This document shows, in pieces, positions 1 to 19,600 of a stretch of 64,000 nucleotides of DNA. A program made the translations under genes and the position numbers. The stretch comes from Odontesthes bonariensis. Its lineage: Eukaryota > Chordata > Actinopteri > Atheriniformes > Atherinopsidae. Below the pieces are notes generated by a model that was given only the letters and a program-made list of their open reading frames with translations, made no database searches and was not told the DNA's origin. The stretch lies in NCBI RefSeq assembly GCF_027942865.1, contig NC_134510.1, positions 19,275,209-19,339,208 of the forward strand, in the 5' to 3' direction. Positions within the stretch are counted from its first letter, which is position 1. Every line of letters begins with the position of its first letter.

Positions 1-2187
1 AATTCAAAGTTTTTTCTTTTGTAACTGAATTGAGAGTGAAAACAGTCGCAACACATTCTCTCTTAACTACACAGCTTACATTTCTTTACATTACAAAAAC
101 ATCCACATCAGCCGCAACATTAAACCCACTGTCATGTGAAGTGAATAACATGGATCATTTTATTAGAGTGCAGTGTTTTGCTTCGGAACCCTGGGTTTGC
201 CATTCACGTGCATGTTTTGTTTGCTGTTAAGTGTATGGGTCATGGCACCATGACAAAACGCATCCCAGAGATGTTTTTTTTGTCAGTACGGAGCCTTCGT
301 TAAAGTTCCCCAAATATCAGTCTGATCAAGAGTCGATGTTATTCCATAGAAAAGGCCTCATCCACTACAGCCAAAGGACACCCAAATGGGGAGAGTCATT
401 TTCAGTGTTACACGGGGGCAATGCACACTATCATGCAGGAAGTTTTGATGACATAACCGACCAGTTTACTTTTTGAATAATCCTAAGAACAAACAGAGAA
501 ACTAACAAATCAAACAAAACACAAAGCCACCTTGATGAATATAATGCAGAAACTAGAACACATTAAATGTTTATTTGCCACCATCCTCTGTTCAAATTAA
601 TTCATTTATTATGAATACTTAATTAGTCTTTAGATGTTCCTTTTAGCTTGACATGTTTATTTATGTCTAATTAACTTTAACATCATTTGCAAAACAAAGA
701 TCAATAAAATCAGATGGAAGAGAAGAGTTTGGTGCAGTTTGAACCAAAAAAAGAGCACAATCTTCAAGTCTATATCTTTCTTTGGTCTTCTTTGTAGTTA
801 TTCCCACATTTATGTTTTTGTTTCCCCTCTTGATCTTCTTTCATCTACTTTCCGCTCTTTCATAGCTGCATGGTTGTCTGATTCATTTTCCTCCTAAAGC
901 CTTACTGTGTGCTGTCATCTTTTCTCTTCAACCTTTACTCTGTTCCTTCTTGTCTTTTCTACCTTTGCTCCTTGGAGACTCTATGCTGCACCAGTGTAAG
1001 TAATTCTGGACTATCCCTCTATGACTCCCTTTCGATACACTTTTCTTTTGTCTTCTTTTGTCTTTTCTCTGTACTTGCTTGCTAGACAATTCTCTATAGC
1101 TTCTCTAAGACTGTATCATAGTATTCCACCTCTATAAAAAAGTTCAGGTAGTACAGAAGATGCACTCTGTCAGTTATTTATCGATCCTTCCTGCTGTTTT
1201 TTTTTTTTTTTTTTTTTTTTTTTTTCTTCACAGAATTTTTTTTTTCCCATACTGCTCATCTTCATTAAATGCACTGTCTGTCTTAACCTTGTAAATGTGG
1301 ATCAAAATTGAAGCGATATTCAGGAAGAAGCCACATTGCTTGTTATGTACCACTTTATTAAAAGACTTGAATTAAGTGTATATTCTTTCAAGTATGTTTG
1401 GTTTATGCGGGTCTCCCTGTATTCTGATTACGTTTGATTATTTTTATATGATCAATCTTGTTCTGTACACCACCTTAACGTCAGTATGTGGCCCATAAAT
1501 GGCAAAAAGTAGTTTTGCAGGTATTTGTTATGGTATTTCAGAGTGTGTAATGGCATAAAAAATTCAGTTAAAACATTGATTACTCCCTGTGCACTCGGGG
1601 ACAAACACTAGTTTTTGTAGCCAATGAAATGCTCTGGAGATTTTTTTAACAACAGCTTATTTTCTGGAAACGCGTAAATATGTGGAAGCAAATGGCGCTC
1701 AGCAAGCCGTCTTATTAGGACTATGGATAAATAATGAAGAGAAAACTTCACAGATTTGATAGATTGCCTTGTTAGCCCTTTTTCAAGAAGTTCCTGTCCA
1801 AATGTAAATGTCTGCTACTCATTTGTTCCTAATTATAAAACCACCAACAAAGAGGAGAACACTATAGGCGCATAAGAGTGGTGACTTTAACATTGTAAAC
1901 AAATATTGCTGATAACGTATAATGTTTTTTTTTAATATAAATTCAGACTTGACTTAAGTTGATTTGACAGATTAAATTGTGATTGGTCTCGGTGCAAAAG
2001 ACTAATACCGCTTGTTTTTTCATTCTCTGTCAAATTACTTTTATTATGCTCTATATGCACATACAAAAAAACTTACCAAACAATACTCATTCAGTCATTA
2101 CTCGTATAGATTGTAAATTGTGGAAATGATTATTTTTCTTTTTGTAAAAGTTGTCACAAGTGTCCAATAACCTTTTTCTCTCTTTAG
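1..2187 (+). other. carmil1 intron (3' part) upstream of the first visible exon
   Basis: No exon-like segment with flanking splice signals and CARMIL-like coding content is visible here. The stretch is AT-rich with pyrimidine-rich tracts and ends in a good polypyrimidine/AG acceptor directly before the first recognised carmil1 exon. Short open frames near 30-476 have no recognisable protein content. It is therefore read as part of an intron. An unrecognised poorly conserved exon cannot be excluded. Confidence 0.6.
1197..1225. repeat. poly(T) tract, 29 bases
   Basis: An uninterrupted run of T inside the presumed carmil1 intron. It could be the A-tail of a retroelement on the minus strand, but no element body is recognisable beside it. 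Confidence 0.9.
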
Positions 2188-6977
<4,790 letters not shown>

Positions 6978-8531
6978 GCGTGTTTACAGGTCTAATTTAC
7001 TTATAGAAAAGCATTCGAATGGGAATGTAACTGTCATGATTCAGTTTATATTACAATTTTTACTCGCAGGTCGAAATATAGATCACGTTCGGTAAAGAAG
7101 ACGACCTGCTGGAGTACAAGGAAATGCACAGTTTCAGCTTCAGTTTAGATTTAATTATGTATGACATATTTGGTAGAAATTACGACTGCAACGGTCACAT
7201 CACCGTAGCAAATCAAAAACTGTGCTAAATCTCACAAGAGCTTCCTTCTCACAAACGGCCTTTTCTCCCGATCTGCTCTCATCCTTGTTTCTAACTCACT
7301 TTTCTTACTAACTCTTCAGGGTTTGAGAATATACATCATCAAGAGTAGATCAAGCTCATACAGTCAGTAAATGATAAATATTAAAGTCAAGTCAGTTTGT
7401 AAACTACTAAAAATGAGGTAAGATGCTTTCAGAAAACAGCCGCAAGACTGAGCCAGAGTCTACATCTGCAACTAACAATCTGCTGTCTTTTTACTGTTAG
7501 CTGCCATAGCTTGTTCCCAGGGACCAAACACAAAATAACAGTTATACTTGAAAACAGACGCATGAGCAGATCAGGACCACAGTGGAATTTTTCCTTTCAA
7601 CACATTTGTACAGATTTTACTAAATGCTATTTTCAGTACATGCAAGTTACTTACTCCGGACCTCAGACGTAACTGAATCCATTATGCAATTTATTTCTTT
7701 TTTCTTGTCCAGGAATATACAGGTGTCAGCTGAGCTTCTCAGCACAGGCAACATTACTGTAAATTTGATGTAGTTTTAATTTGATGTCAGTAGGACCACT
7801 ACTATCCACCGGGATCTAGCTGGATTGCTCATCTCCTAACTGAAGGTCTGAAGGAAAACCATACACCCAAACAGACCAAGTCGAGTCAAGTTATTTAGCG
7901 TGTGAGAGCTGGAACGAAGCGTATGTCATACACTTTAACTTCTTTGATAATCAATATGGCTTTAGCACTGTTAACTTAACACTGTTATAGATAGACACTG
8001 TGGGAAAACACTTTTCTTTTGCTGGTTATGGACAGGAGTTTGGGTATGTCATTTACGTGCAATACGGAGTGTAATTGTAACTAGGGGCCGTTTTTCTTGA
8101 GGGTGTGCTGGTTAAATCAACTTTTGAACTGTTTTATTTGTAGCATTTTTGAGTTCAAGTAACATTAATTGTTTGACTGAATTGACAGACTTTGAACTTC
8201 TCCTAAAGAGAGATGAATCCTGTGTTCGCGCAAACCACTAATGGCCCACATTAAGATTCCCCTTGTGTGCCAATTGTCCAGTGACAGCAAGTAAATTCCC
8301 CAAAGGAATGGAATGTCGTAGAAGGGACCGAGTTTGACAGTAACCTCTTTGACATGTTCTTTGTGCAAAAGCAGGACACTGAAGGAACTCCAGCCTTCAC
8401 ACACTCCTCTTCCTAAACGTCTTTAGTTATCCCTCTTTAGCTTTTCGCACAGAATGGGACTATTCTATAAAGTTTGCAAACTATTGACCTATGAACAAAA
8501 TCATGGCAATAGGTGGCAATCACACTGTCTG

Positions 8532-8536
<5 letters not shown>

Positions 8537-8565
<29 letters not shown>
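8537..8565. repeat. poly(A) tract, 29 bases
   Basis: An uninterrupted A run, preceded by TTTTT, inside the presumed carmil1 3' UTR or spacer. Confidence 0.9.
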
Positions 8566-8567
<2 letters not shown>

Positions 8568-9881
8568 AGAAAAAAAGAGAGTGCAGTGTGAAAGTAAGAT
8601 GGAAGTAGCTGTATTTTAACCACATAGACCTCTGCTTAACATGAACTCGAGTCTCAGGCTGATTCTTCTGGTTTTCCTTTTCCTAACAGCAAGAAATGCC
8701 CTTTTCACACTGCTTTACAGTTTGCAAACACATTCTAAAATTTGTTGTACTAAAATATTCACGCTTTTAACTGGCTTTCAAAAGTATGTGCCCCTTGCCC
8801 TGTTAGGAAATCATGCAGTTGTAAAAACACTGTATATATAGTTTGGGGCCTGAGATGAAGCCTTGCAATCTGTTAATGCTGCATTAATGTCATGTTGTAG
8901 TTGTGGTTTTTGCCAGTTTTTGATAAAAACTACCAAGAAAATAAAAACAAAAAGAAAGTGTATACCTCCAATGATCACTCAACACAAACCCAGATTTACT
9001 GAAAATGGTGCTGTGCTGTCAGTTGGCTGTATTTAAACCTTATGAAGCCATCCCTGCGGCTGTCTTAACCCCTAAAATCCCTCAGTATGACATGTGTGCA
9101 GCATTATACTCCACATCTATACTGCCACATCATGTGTGGCATCTAAATGATTTTTATTACTTTTTATTTATCATAATGAACTTTTACTACTTGTGTGCCA
9201 AACTGTGCTTCAATGTTAACATTAAGTGTGCACTACATGTTAGTTACTTATGTTCTGTGTGAAAGGGGCACAGCTTATACTGCATCGTACTGTACAAGAG
9301 TCAAATTCAAATCGTGGCCAAAGGTCTTGCTGGCGCACCTCTCTTCCATCGTGGTGACTGTTGATGTCTTTTTGTGGGGTTGCAATGACATTTTACTCCC
9401 CTGGCACTAATCATGGTTTGCAAATATCCCTGTTGTTGCTGTATATACTTACTATGTCCATAGAACTGCAACATCACTTTTTGTCTCAAAGCTTTTCAAG
9501 GAAACACACAAAAAAAACACAATAAGCATCTACTTTTTAGTGTGTTTAAAGCAGATACATGTGGCTGTGTGTCATCTTTTCGTTGGCATTTTGAACCTTT
9601 CCTAATGGGAGGAGATTACCTGGATACCCTCTACTGTTCTTTACTATGTGTGTGGATTTTACGAGGCAGCAACGTGAGCTTCAGATGCATTGTGTGCGAG
9701 ACTGGTGAGCACCACTCTGTCCTGAAAAATGAGCATCCACTTTGTTTCTGTTGGTTCTCAGAGTGTAGAAACATAAATTTGAACTAGTAGCATTAAATCT
9801 AGACCTCTGAGTCTATGTGTGTGACTGCATGATGTGGCTGTGAGTTGTACTGTATGTATATATGTGCTTTCATACATGTAG

Positions 9882-9902
9882 GTGTGTGTGTGTGTGTGTG
9901 TA
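9882..9902. repeat. (TG)n microsatellite
   Basis: A dinucleotide repeat of about ten units, followed by imperfect TATG units. Similar short CA/TG tracts occur at 10533-10549 and 11881-11898. Confidence 0.9.
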
Positions 9903-10467
9903 TGTATGTGTAATAATAGCACATGTAATATACACACTGCGATACATTCACGCGCCTACGTGAACACAGCAAATCTTATATTGTTTTGGTACTAAGTACA
10001 CTACTATACTAGGGGTTTTGTTTGTAACTTATTTCGAATAAAAAAAGCAAACAGTGGCAGTGACGTCTTGATCCTTCGTTGTTTCTTTTCATCTGTACAT
10101 TATGTTGATAAATGTACAAATGAGATCTTTGTATGTAATGATTTGTTTTACATGTAACCAGTTTGTGTTACTTTCAACGAGTTTTAGAAAATAACTCTCA
10201 GTAAAGGTATTTGCCTTGAAATGCTTTTGGGAGAGGGAGCATAAATACAAATGGCATGTTTGCATATTTTCTCAGCCTTGATACATCGGTCATTCCATTT
10301 AGTCATGGGTCAGTAGTTTCTGCTGTTTGACATTTCTTCAAACAAATATTAATACTGATTAAAATCATTTTACAACTTATAAAAACTCTGCATTGTCTTG
10401 TTTATCACAACTCCAGTATGCTAAAAAAGTTCAAATTGCAGGGTGTGATTTGCAGTGTAACAACACA

Positions 10468-10481
10468 GCCACCAGAGGGCG
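10468..10481 (+). promoter_or_regulatory. Candidate CTCF-type site between carmil1 and scgn
   Basis: The sequence GCCACCAGAGGGCG closely matches the known core of the CTCF motif (CCACNAGRGGGC). It lies about 200 bp upstream of the scgn start codon and downstream of the likely carmil1 polyadenylation region, which fits a promoter-proximal or boundary element. It was recognised by eye only and no matrix score was computed. Confidence 0.4.
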
Positions 10482-10686
10482 AATGCATTGTGAACTGTAC
10501 ATGGTGCCTCCTTTCTTGTCTCTCTTTCACAAACACACACACACACACAGAGGGGGTGGGGTTTTTACTTAGTCACAAAGAGCATATGTCAACCAGTGCA
10601 GGCTGTTGAATAGTGCAGCATTTTGTGTCATCTCAGACATTCTTATTTTTATGCATAAAAGTTCATAGCTTACTTTTCTTTTTAAA

Positions 10687-13600
10687 ATGGATAGTGCTTT
10701 TGATAACCTGGATGCAGCTGGTTTTCTGGAAATTTGGCAACACTTTGATGCAGATGGTAAGAACATTTAATGACTTGTTTCTTTTTACATCCATAAATAT
10801 GCCTAAAAGATGGTGCATGTGTTTATCTTTCATTTCAGGATAATAATAAAAAAAAAATCTTTACTCATGATGAGCTTTGAATCAAGAGGTAACTAACATG
10901 TGTCGTGTTCCATGCACTTACATAAAGTAAGCAATGACATTTTGGGATTTTCTCTGGAAATGCCTTGATGAAACTTAAAGAATTGGCATGTCTTGAGGGG
11001 GTTTAAAACAGTGGAGAAGATGTAGAATGATAAACATCTCTCAACAGCTTTCATTTTGAAAAAATAATTGCTTCACTACATTTCAAACCTTATCACTTTT
11101 CTTTACTTTCGTAGATAATGGCTACATTGAGGGCAAAGAGCTGGATGACTTTTTCCGTCACATGATGAAAAGACTGGGTCCACAGGTAAGGCCACATTAT
11201 TTGGGTGAATTCATCCGTAACTTGTGATGACAGCAGTTCAGTATGGTGCACTTTAACAGGAAATAAGCTGCAGACTGTGGTATCATTTCCATCTATAAAG
11301 TAAAATGCATAAAGCCACATATATCAGTCAAAATGCAGCTTCTATTTAACACATTTTAACAGTGTAATGACCACCTCAATGAAGCCCTGATTTTTTTCTT
11401 TCTTTTTTTTCTTTTAAATGTATTCTATAGTATGATATTGTCATGTATGTTATGTTCAACAACCACTAGAATGTGTATTTTTTCTCTTCACAACAGTGCC
11501 TGGTTTTCCATCATTTAGGTTCATGAATTCATGGGACACAGTTTTAGAAAACACAAGCTTGATCTCTCATTTCGGCAATTGGCTTGAAATTTGCCAGATC
11601 TGTGCTGTGTGGGCAGTCAAACTGTATCTATCTGTATGGGTGGGGTCCCTGTATGGATGTCAGGCAACACAATTATAGAGCTCTGGGCAGTGTCACAAGA
11701 AAAGACTTTGATTTGGTTATGAATTATCCTGAAAAATAAGTTTTGAGCTTGTGCACTAATGGCACATCATGTATACTGAGCAGTGTTAATGCTGTTCCCT
11801 TTCCCTGACCAGTTGTAGTGGAAACCCTAAGAAGCATACATCTACTGCATGCTCTTCTACATATGAATGTATGTGAAAATGTGTGTGTGTGTGTGTGTAA
11901 TGTGTGGACTCCCTTGGATACTAATACTAATACTAAGTGGTTGTGCTAAAACAAACAGACCACCAACCACATGTCAATTTTGTCTTTCTGATGTTTGCTT
12001 TCCATTACTAATGCCCTCAGGAGGAGGAGTGTTCGATCACAGGCTAAAAAACTGCTCAGCAGCCATTGTGTTATATTAATCTCATAGTGCCCTTATCTGC
12101 TTCTTCTACTATCATTCTACTACTATTTCCTCGAGAATATCACACAGCCATTGTAAAGCCCCTTGCTGCTACATATTGTCAATTATTTTCTCACATGTAG
12201 CATAATATGTCTCCATATACTGTACCGTGGTTTCAAAGTGTCAATAAAGCTCTAAAGAGTACACCAGTCATTTTTGCTCTGGGGGAAATGACAAAATACG
12301 AATGTGTTCATTTCAAAATACTTACAATTAGCAGGACAGCACAGGGACCAAATAAGAGTTTCTCATATACTGTCAGATGTTGGCACCCTGTAGTCTGCAG
12401 ACTCTGCACTGCACGAAGCAATGATTCAGACTTTAGCACCATGGATGAACAGGTTTCTATAGTTACAGTACCATGACTGGTGGTTAGAGAGGAAAGTCGA
12501 AAGCTGGTGTACTAATTAGAATAACTTCAGCAGCTGAAAGTGTACTCGCCTTCAGTGGTTTCAGGCTTTTGATATGAGTTCTTGTCTTCACAGGAAAAGA
12601 GAAAACTGAGATGAATGAGCAACACACTGACTTTGCTATTCCACGTTGTCTGATATGGTTATGGACATGATAAAGTTCTTTTAACTTATTCTCAAGTGAA
12701 TGTTTCATGAATGCAAGTATCTATTCTGATTTTTCACAAGTTATAGCAAAGAAATGTAGACTGAATTGCAAATTACAAAATAGGTTAGACAAGTTTTGTA
12801 TTTAAATTTGCAGTGGCTGAAAATCCAACTAAATAACTTGAGCTGTTCTATATAAAGACCAAGTCTAATGAGCTGTTGGCCTTAAAAAAACTTCAAGGGA
12901 AGATAGTTTGAGGCAGAAATGCAGACCCTGAAAGAAAAAAAAACTCTTAAAGAAGTATCCATGGAGACACTGCCAAAAATAAACGTGACTCAAGGAAGGT
13001 ATTATGTTTTCTTTACACATTTCATTTTGCACCATCACTTAGTTCACTACATCACTATTTCTGTGAATAGATGAATAGATGCATGAATGTGAATTTGTAA
13101 TCATGGATTGGAGCCAGGAAAATATGTGCTTTCATTTACAATCTACTTTGTTTCCACAGGAGAAAGTCACAGAAGAGAGAGTCCAGCGATTAAAGCAGAG
13201 GTTTATGTCTGCCTATGATGTCACTGCTGATGGCAAACTACAAATCCAAGAGGTACAGCCGTCTGAATTCATGCCTTCATTCACTTCACTGTTATTTGGA
13301 AATTTCTTAACAAAATACGACGCCAGTCAAAAAAAATCTGCTCATCCAAAATGAATGGATTGGTGAGTCCAAACTTATGAACAGTACTGTGTACAGTACA
13401 CAATGTTGGAAAGATTACCTCTGAAAAATGATAGATTACAGATTACTAGTTATGCTAACAAAAAGTGGGCAATGAAACTAAAAAGTCATCTTCAGGCTGT
13501 AGGCGTTTGCTCAGGCCTTTTGCAGTTTTAAACGGAAAACAGAAATTTATAGAACTGACAGGAGCCTTGGTCAAATAATAGGCCCTCCTGCCTTGACATG

Positions 13601-16600
13601 AAAAGAGCATTGATTTTATTGGCAGATGAGAAGCAGTACATATTCAAATGAGAAAAGGTTATCAAAAACAGAGCCAAAAACAAGAGTTAAAAATGTTATT
13701 TAAGAGGAGCAAGTCAACATGTCGAGACAATTCCCTGTTAGGCATCTATTTTTTGATGGAGCTGCATCCAAATATTTTTGCTTTGCTGAACCATGTTTTC
13801 TGGAAATATGATGAATTAGCAATATGCAAAAAGAAGCAGCGCACTTGAATAAATATTCTACATATAACCTTTAAATGGTAAAGATGGATGGTACATCCAG
13901 ACGATTCAATGACATATTTCTTCCCAGTAACTTCTGCTGATAACAACTAAATGTATTTGATATTTTAACAATCAGCTTTGTTTGGCCAGAAATGCACTTG
14001 CTGTTCATGATGCAAGTTTGCATGTTCTTCCCGTGTAGGCGTGGGTTCTTTCCGGGTGCTCGGGCTTCCTCCCAACTCCCAAAAACATGCATGATAGGTT
14101 AATTGGTTACTCCATATTGGCCCTATGAGTGTGTGTAGTTTGCCTCTATGTGGCCCTGTAATTGACTTGCGACCCATCCAGTCTGTCCCCTACCTCTCAT
14201 TCAATTGCAGCTGGGATAGGCTCTGACCAGATGTCTGGCATCCTTGACTTTGGTGCCTTAAATGCCATCCACTACACCACTGCTACAGCTTTTTTGTTGA
14301 CAGCATCTTAATATCAACCGATTAATAATATAATTTACTGTCTCCATAAACATTGTTTGCATCATGGAAATCCAGAGGTTTTGTACAGTATGAGTTCTCT
14401 GTTTTCCCTCCTAGTGGAATTCTCTGGTATCTGGTGTAGCAGGAATATGAACAACTATGCCAATGAGTTGAGGGTTGGCACCTGTTGAACACACACATGC
14501 ACATACACACGGTCACTCACTCATGGAGACAGATGCCATTCATTGGAGCGGTCACAGCCAATCACAGCGCCCATGGAGCATGGGGGTAAGGGAGCCTTGC
14601 TCAAGGGCACCTCGGCCGTGGCAAGGAGGTGGACTGCCTATTTAGGCTAGTAAAAAATAAAAATATGCGGTCCTTGAAAAATATTTGCTTTAAATTGCAA
14701 CTACTGGTTGCTGTATGTACAGTTTTAGTTCAAAGTGTTCCTAGTTAATAGAGAGTGGCAGCAAGGCAGGAGGCATGTGTGCTCCCAGGGATGTTACAGC
14801 GACATTCTTCCATAGAGTTAGCCACACTTTGTCTAAGAAGTCGCTTCATGTTAGGGTGGTTACTTTTTTGAAAAATAAAACCTTTAAGTTAGCAAGTTAG
14901 CAGTTGCTGACAAAAACAGAGGAAATGTTTGGGGTGAAAGACAGACTAACAGCTTTTCAGAAGACACAAACAGCATTAGATTATATAAGAAAAAATAATA
15001 TTGTCTGATTTCATTCCTTGTTTGCAAAAATACCGGTATATATTAATGAGTCGGTTCAAAAGCCTGTAAAACCCTGCCCTCACATGTTACTCAACAGTGA
15101 TCTTAACCAATATGAATAAAGAGCTGTAAGTTCATTCATCTACACTACATTTGGGTCAGTTAACAATGATAGACTTTTATCGTTTCACTTGTGTTTTGTC
15201 CATCAACTGTGAACTTGTGGTCCAGTTCCCTCACAACACCACTGTTCTTTCATTCTGTTACATCACAGACTGAAAACTAATTTAGCCTCTTATGCCAACT
15301 TCGTCTTTAATCTAGATACTCTCGTGCTCTCGCCTGTGCCCTCTCTCAAACTCATTGTACTTCCTTCTCCGCTCTCTTTAATAACTAACCCTCCTTCTTC
15401 TTCCGCTGTAGTCCTTATCTTCATCTTTTATTTATGTCATGTGTCTGTGACAGTGATACGCCCTGTGCCTTTTTCAAGAAAAAACAAGAAATAGTTTCTG
15501 GGGCTGCTGATGATCATGCCAAGTCATCCTCTTGCAGTGAAGAGACAGCCAGATGAGCACAGAAAGCAAACCTTTTAGCTTAACTGAACGCCTACACTAA
15601 CAATTTCTGTTCTCTTTAGTAGGTGCTAGATAGCGCTTCAATGCAAATAAAAATGTATTCTGCATGGCACCGCAGTTCTACACAGGAAAAAGACAAATGA
15701 TCCTTTCAGCCTGCCTGTGGGATTTTCAAATGTCCAAAACAAACTACTTGTAGTTAATGAAGGTTGATTCTCAGAATATTTTGATCAATTAAATCAAATC
15801 TAACTGAAAACTCCACAGCTGCAGCTGTTTACCATAAAATGAAGACATATTTTGATGACGCAGCTCTCTCAGGCTCCACTCTGAGTAATTGCTGCAGCTT
15901 CTTGCTGAGGAGTAGCCCACATGCTTCATCAGAGTAATGAAGTGAATTATCTGTCCTCTAGAGAAAAAAAAACCTTCACGCATGTATTAGGCCACTCCCT
16001 TGATTATATTACATCCATTGACCAAAAAGCTTTGGCTTTCACTCATAAAACTGGAGGGAGGGGAATCGATGCCTGTCTTCTAAAGTGGCTTGTTACAGGA
16101 AGTGATTTACTGTGGCTGATGCAGGAACAGTGAATTCAATGCCCTTCTGGCCTTAAAGTTTTGGTATAAAGAGTTATGGTCAGTCTAAATGTATTATTGT
16201 GGTATCACTAATGCTGCATGTCTCTGCTGACCACTTTAGTTTTCAGAATACTTTTTCTCTAAACGTAATACTAAATGATGCCATATCAAGGACGTCAGCA
16301 GGCTTATCAGAAAACCACAACATCCTGTGTAATAGCTGCATGAAGTACTGTGACTTCTCTAGCACAGTGTAGTACAACTTGTACTTTAGACAATGTTCAA
16401 TCAGTAGACAAGACATAGCTCAACTTAATATTGCAAACTGTATTATTACTTCAAGGTCAATAACAGTGTAATGCCTGATATATCCATGTGTTTAAAGTGA
16501 CACATGTTTTCATCATTTTAAATGATTAAAGTGTGTTAGGGAGGTGGACTTAAGATCAGAGGGTTGCAAGTTCAAATCCCGCCATTACCTCTCCCTACAC

Positions 16601-19600
16601 CTCTATCCATGGCTGAAGTGCCCTTGAGCAAGGCACCTAACCCCACATTGCTCCAGGGGCTGTAACCATTAACCCTGTATCTAAATAGCTGTAAGTCGCT
16701 TTGGATAAAAAGCGCCAGCTAAGTGTAATGTAATGTAATATAATGTAATTAGCCTTCACCTTGTTGAATTGATAAAGCAACATTGCCAACAGAAAATAAA
16801 TGACTATTTTTATGTACTCTGTAGTGTTTTTGAATCACTTTTATGTCACTATCTGCCACATTTTCTGCATGAATGTCAACTTATAAGTTAAACTAAAAAA
16901 AAATGCATTGGTTGTTACATTTTGGCCATGAGCCTTTCGTGTCGTTGAGCTGGTGACTTGCAGAGGTGTAGAGAGTGAAACCACTGCCTCGATGCATTTT
17001 TGCTTGTGTGACTCCTGACAACCTGTAAGTGTGGCCTTCCATTGCACGAGTCTCTTCAAGAAAAAAATATAAATAATTGTTAAAGCAAACAGCCATAGCT
17101 GTATAACAGATGATTATATGATAAATTAACCATGCCTTATTCTATCAATGCACCAACTGAATAATGTCTTAAAAAACAACGATGGCAAAGCCTGTAGCAG
17201 CATCAGTCCTCTGCAATTCGCAAGACTGTTGCTGCACTGCAGTTGCTCTGACTGCAAGCCCATACTTCAGCTTTGTCACCTGAATGACTGCAGTATTTTA
17301 TTAGAGTGATCATTAAGGGCCAGTTTAATCAGCTAATGGAAGGCTGATCTTGTTAAAGGACAACAGGCAAGAGAAAAGCAACATTAACTCAATGGACCAA
17401 TCCGGCAGAGCACAGGGCTGGTTGGTGCGTGATTCTTTTTAGTGTATTTCTATGCAAAAAGCTTTAGTTTTAATTTCAGAAGCTTTTTTTTTTTTCAAAT
17501 ATAAGAAGCTTTCCTAACACCTTAAAACAGCATACAATCCCCAAATCCAATAAACAGGCTATTTTGAATAAGATCCAGTTTATTTCACATTGTTGAGTGT
17601 TGTAGAGATCGTGTTTTTGTTTTTTTCAAAAACAGATTAAAATAACAGACTGGAATAGACTGAGCTGCTCTGATGTTTGTATGACTGTTACAAACCCAGC
17701 AGAGGCCAAAGAGGACATGATTTAAATGCATGGCTAGCCTTTTTTTGCTCAGTTCTCTGCTCTCTGACTTGTTTTCCAGTTGGCCCGCATGATCCTGCCA
17801 GAGGATGAAAACTTCCTGTTAATTTTCCACAGAGAGGCTCCCTTGGACAACAGTGCTGATTTCATGAAGGTAAGATAGTACACTAAGCATGATTATGAGA
17901 TTGAAATGAAATGCAAGGAAAGGCAAAAATGACATTTAAGATTACATTTCTGAAGACCAGTGGTCAAAGAAATGTAGAAAGATATTTTCATTCACTGTGA
18001 GGAGCAGTTCTTCCACAAATTATATTACTAGAGTGCTTCCCCTCTGGTGCTTTATATCAAGGGACCACAGACTATATTTTATGGGCAGGGCTGTTTTTGA
18101 TTTGAGGTCTATAATACAAACAGATGATTTCTGAGGAAGAGATGATGGAATATTGTAACATGTAAGCCTTTTACAGCCAATATTACTTAAATCAGATTAG
18201 CCAACAGGCCATTAGTGTAGAGTTCTATTTATCAGTAAATAGGAGCAGCAGCATGTACAAAGTAGGATGAAAACTTCCCTCAAAATGATTTAAGCTGAAA
18301 ACCTGAGTTGTTTGCTGCTGTCTTAACTGGTTTCGTGCTGTGATTTAAGTGTTTGTAAAGTGCTGTTTTTGAATTAATGAATTTGACTTGGAATGGTATT
18401 TCTGAAAACTACTTCTAATCATAACGTGCCGTAACGATTTTAAAGTGCCATGCTGAGATGGCTGTATTCAAACATCCTCGGTTTCCCAATATTATATAAA
18501 ACGTTTGCTGGTCTTACTCTTCAATCCCTTGCAGATATGGAGGAAGTATGATGCCGACTGCAGCGGGTACATATCAGCTCAGGAGCTGAAGGTGAAGTTG
18601 TCAGCACAAACAAAGTGCACACATCTTTACACAACAGCAGTTACACAGAATGGTTGCTCCATCCTGCAACTCAACTATTTGCTGACCTGTACTGCACGAT
18701 GATCTTTGTCATTTTCGCCTTCAGACACCACTTGTTTTCTTGAGAATAGAGTTATGGAGAGAACAGAGTCAGTAGTAGGTTCTTGGTGTACTCAGGACTT
18801 TAGTCAATCTAAAGCCGACACAACAGTGCAAACAGTAGAGATTCCTAACAAAATGCCACTGATGTGAATTATTTTATGTAGTCATATTCCTTTGCCAGTT
18901 ATTCATACATAGCTCTTCACCCACTGGATTGTTTTGCTGTCTTTTGATGCTGTAACACTTTTTTTCATTTCAGGCTTTCTTGAAAGACTTGTGTCAGCAG
19001 CACCACAAGGAGGTGTCACCTGATAAGCTGGAAGAGTACACTGACACAATGGTAAGAATGTAATGCACACTTTTCGGGTTAAACCCACAGACCCTTCATA
19101 GTAAAACTCACATTAAACTTGGCTGGTGTGCACAGGCTAGAGCAATACTATCTTTAATCTGTGTGTTGTATGACCATCAAAACATTTGAAGGCAGCAGTT
19201 TATTTAATTAAGATTTAAGAGTAGAATCTTGCAATTTTCAAGTAGCATTCAAGAGCTTAAAGGACTGTAAGATGGGGGGGGCAACCAACCAACCAACCAA
19301 CCAACCACTTTCTGTAAAGTGGTCGTAATTAACTATCCACTCAATCAACTGTCAAATTAAACAAAAGTTTTAAAGAAGGAAATCAGCTATTTTCAGAGGG
19401 ACTACTTAAATGAGATGAACAAAATTTCAATTATATTTAATTACTCAACTTCCTGAGTTGCTTCGACTAAAACTTCCAGTCTCAGGCAGCCTGTTTCTAT
19501 GATTTTATAGATTTTAGATTAGAGAAGTTTTCGTTCAGACAGAAATATTATTTGGATCAAAAGTGGTGTTAAGACAGCAGATTCGCACTGGGTGGGTTAT

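Larger units (their letters stand above)
6978..10060 (+). other. Probable carmil1 3' UTR and carmil1-scgn spacer
   Basis: No coding exon is recognised. The AT-rich sequence follows the carmil1 stop codon, and a candidate AATAAA near 10038 would end a 3' UTR of about 3 kb. Earlier polyadenylation is possible, for example at the A-rich region around 8937-8955. A 29-base A run (8537-8565) and a TG repeat (9882-9902) lie inside. The extent of the UTR is inferred only. Confidence 0.45.
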
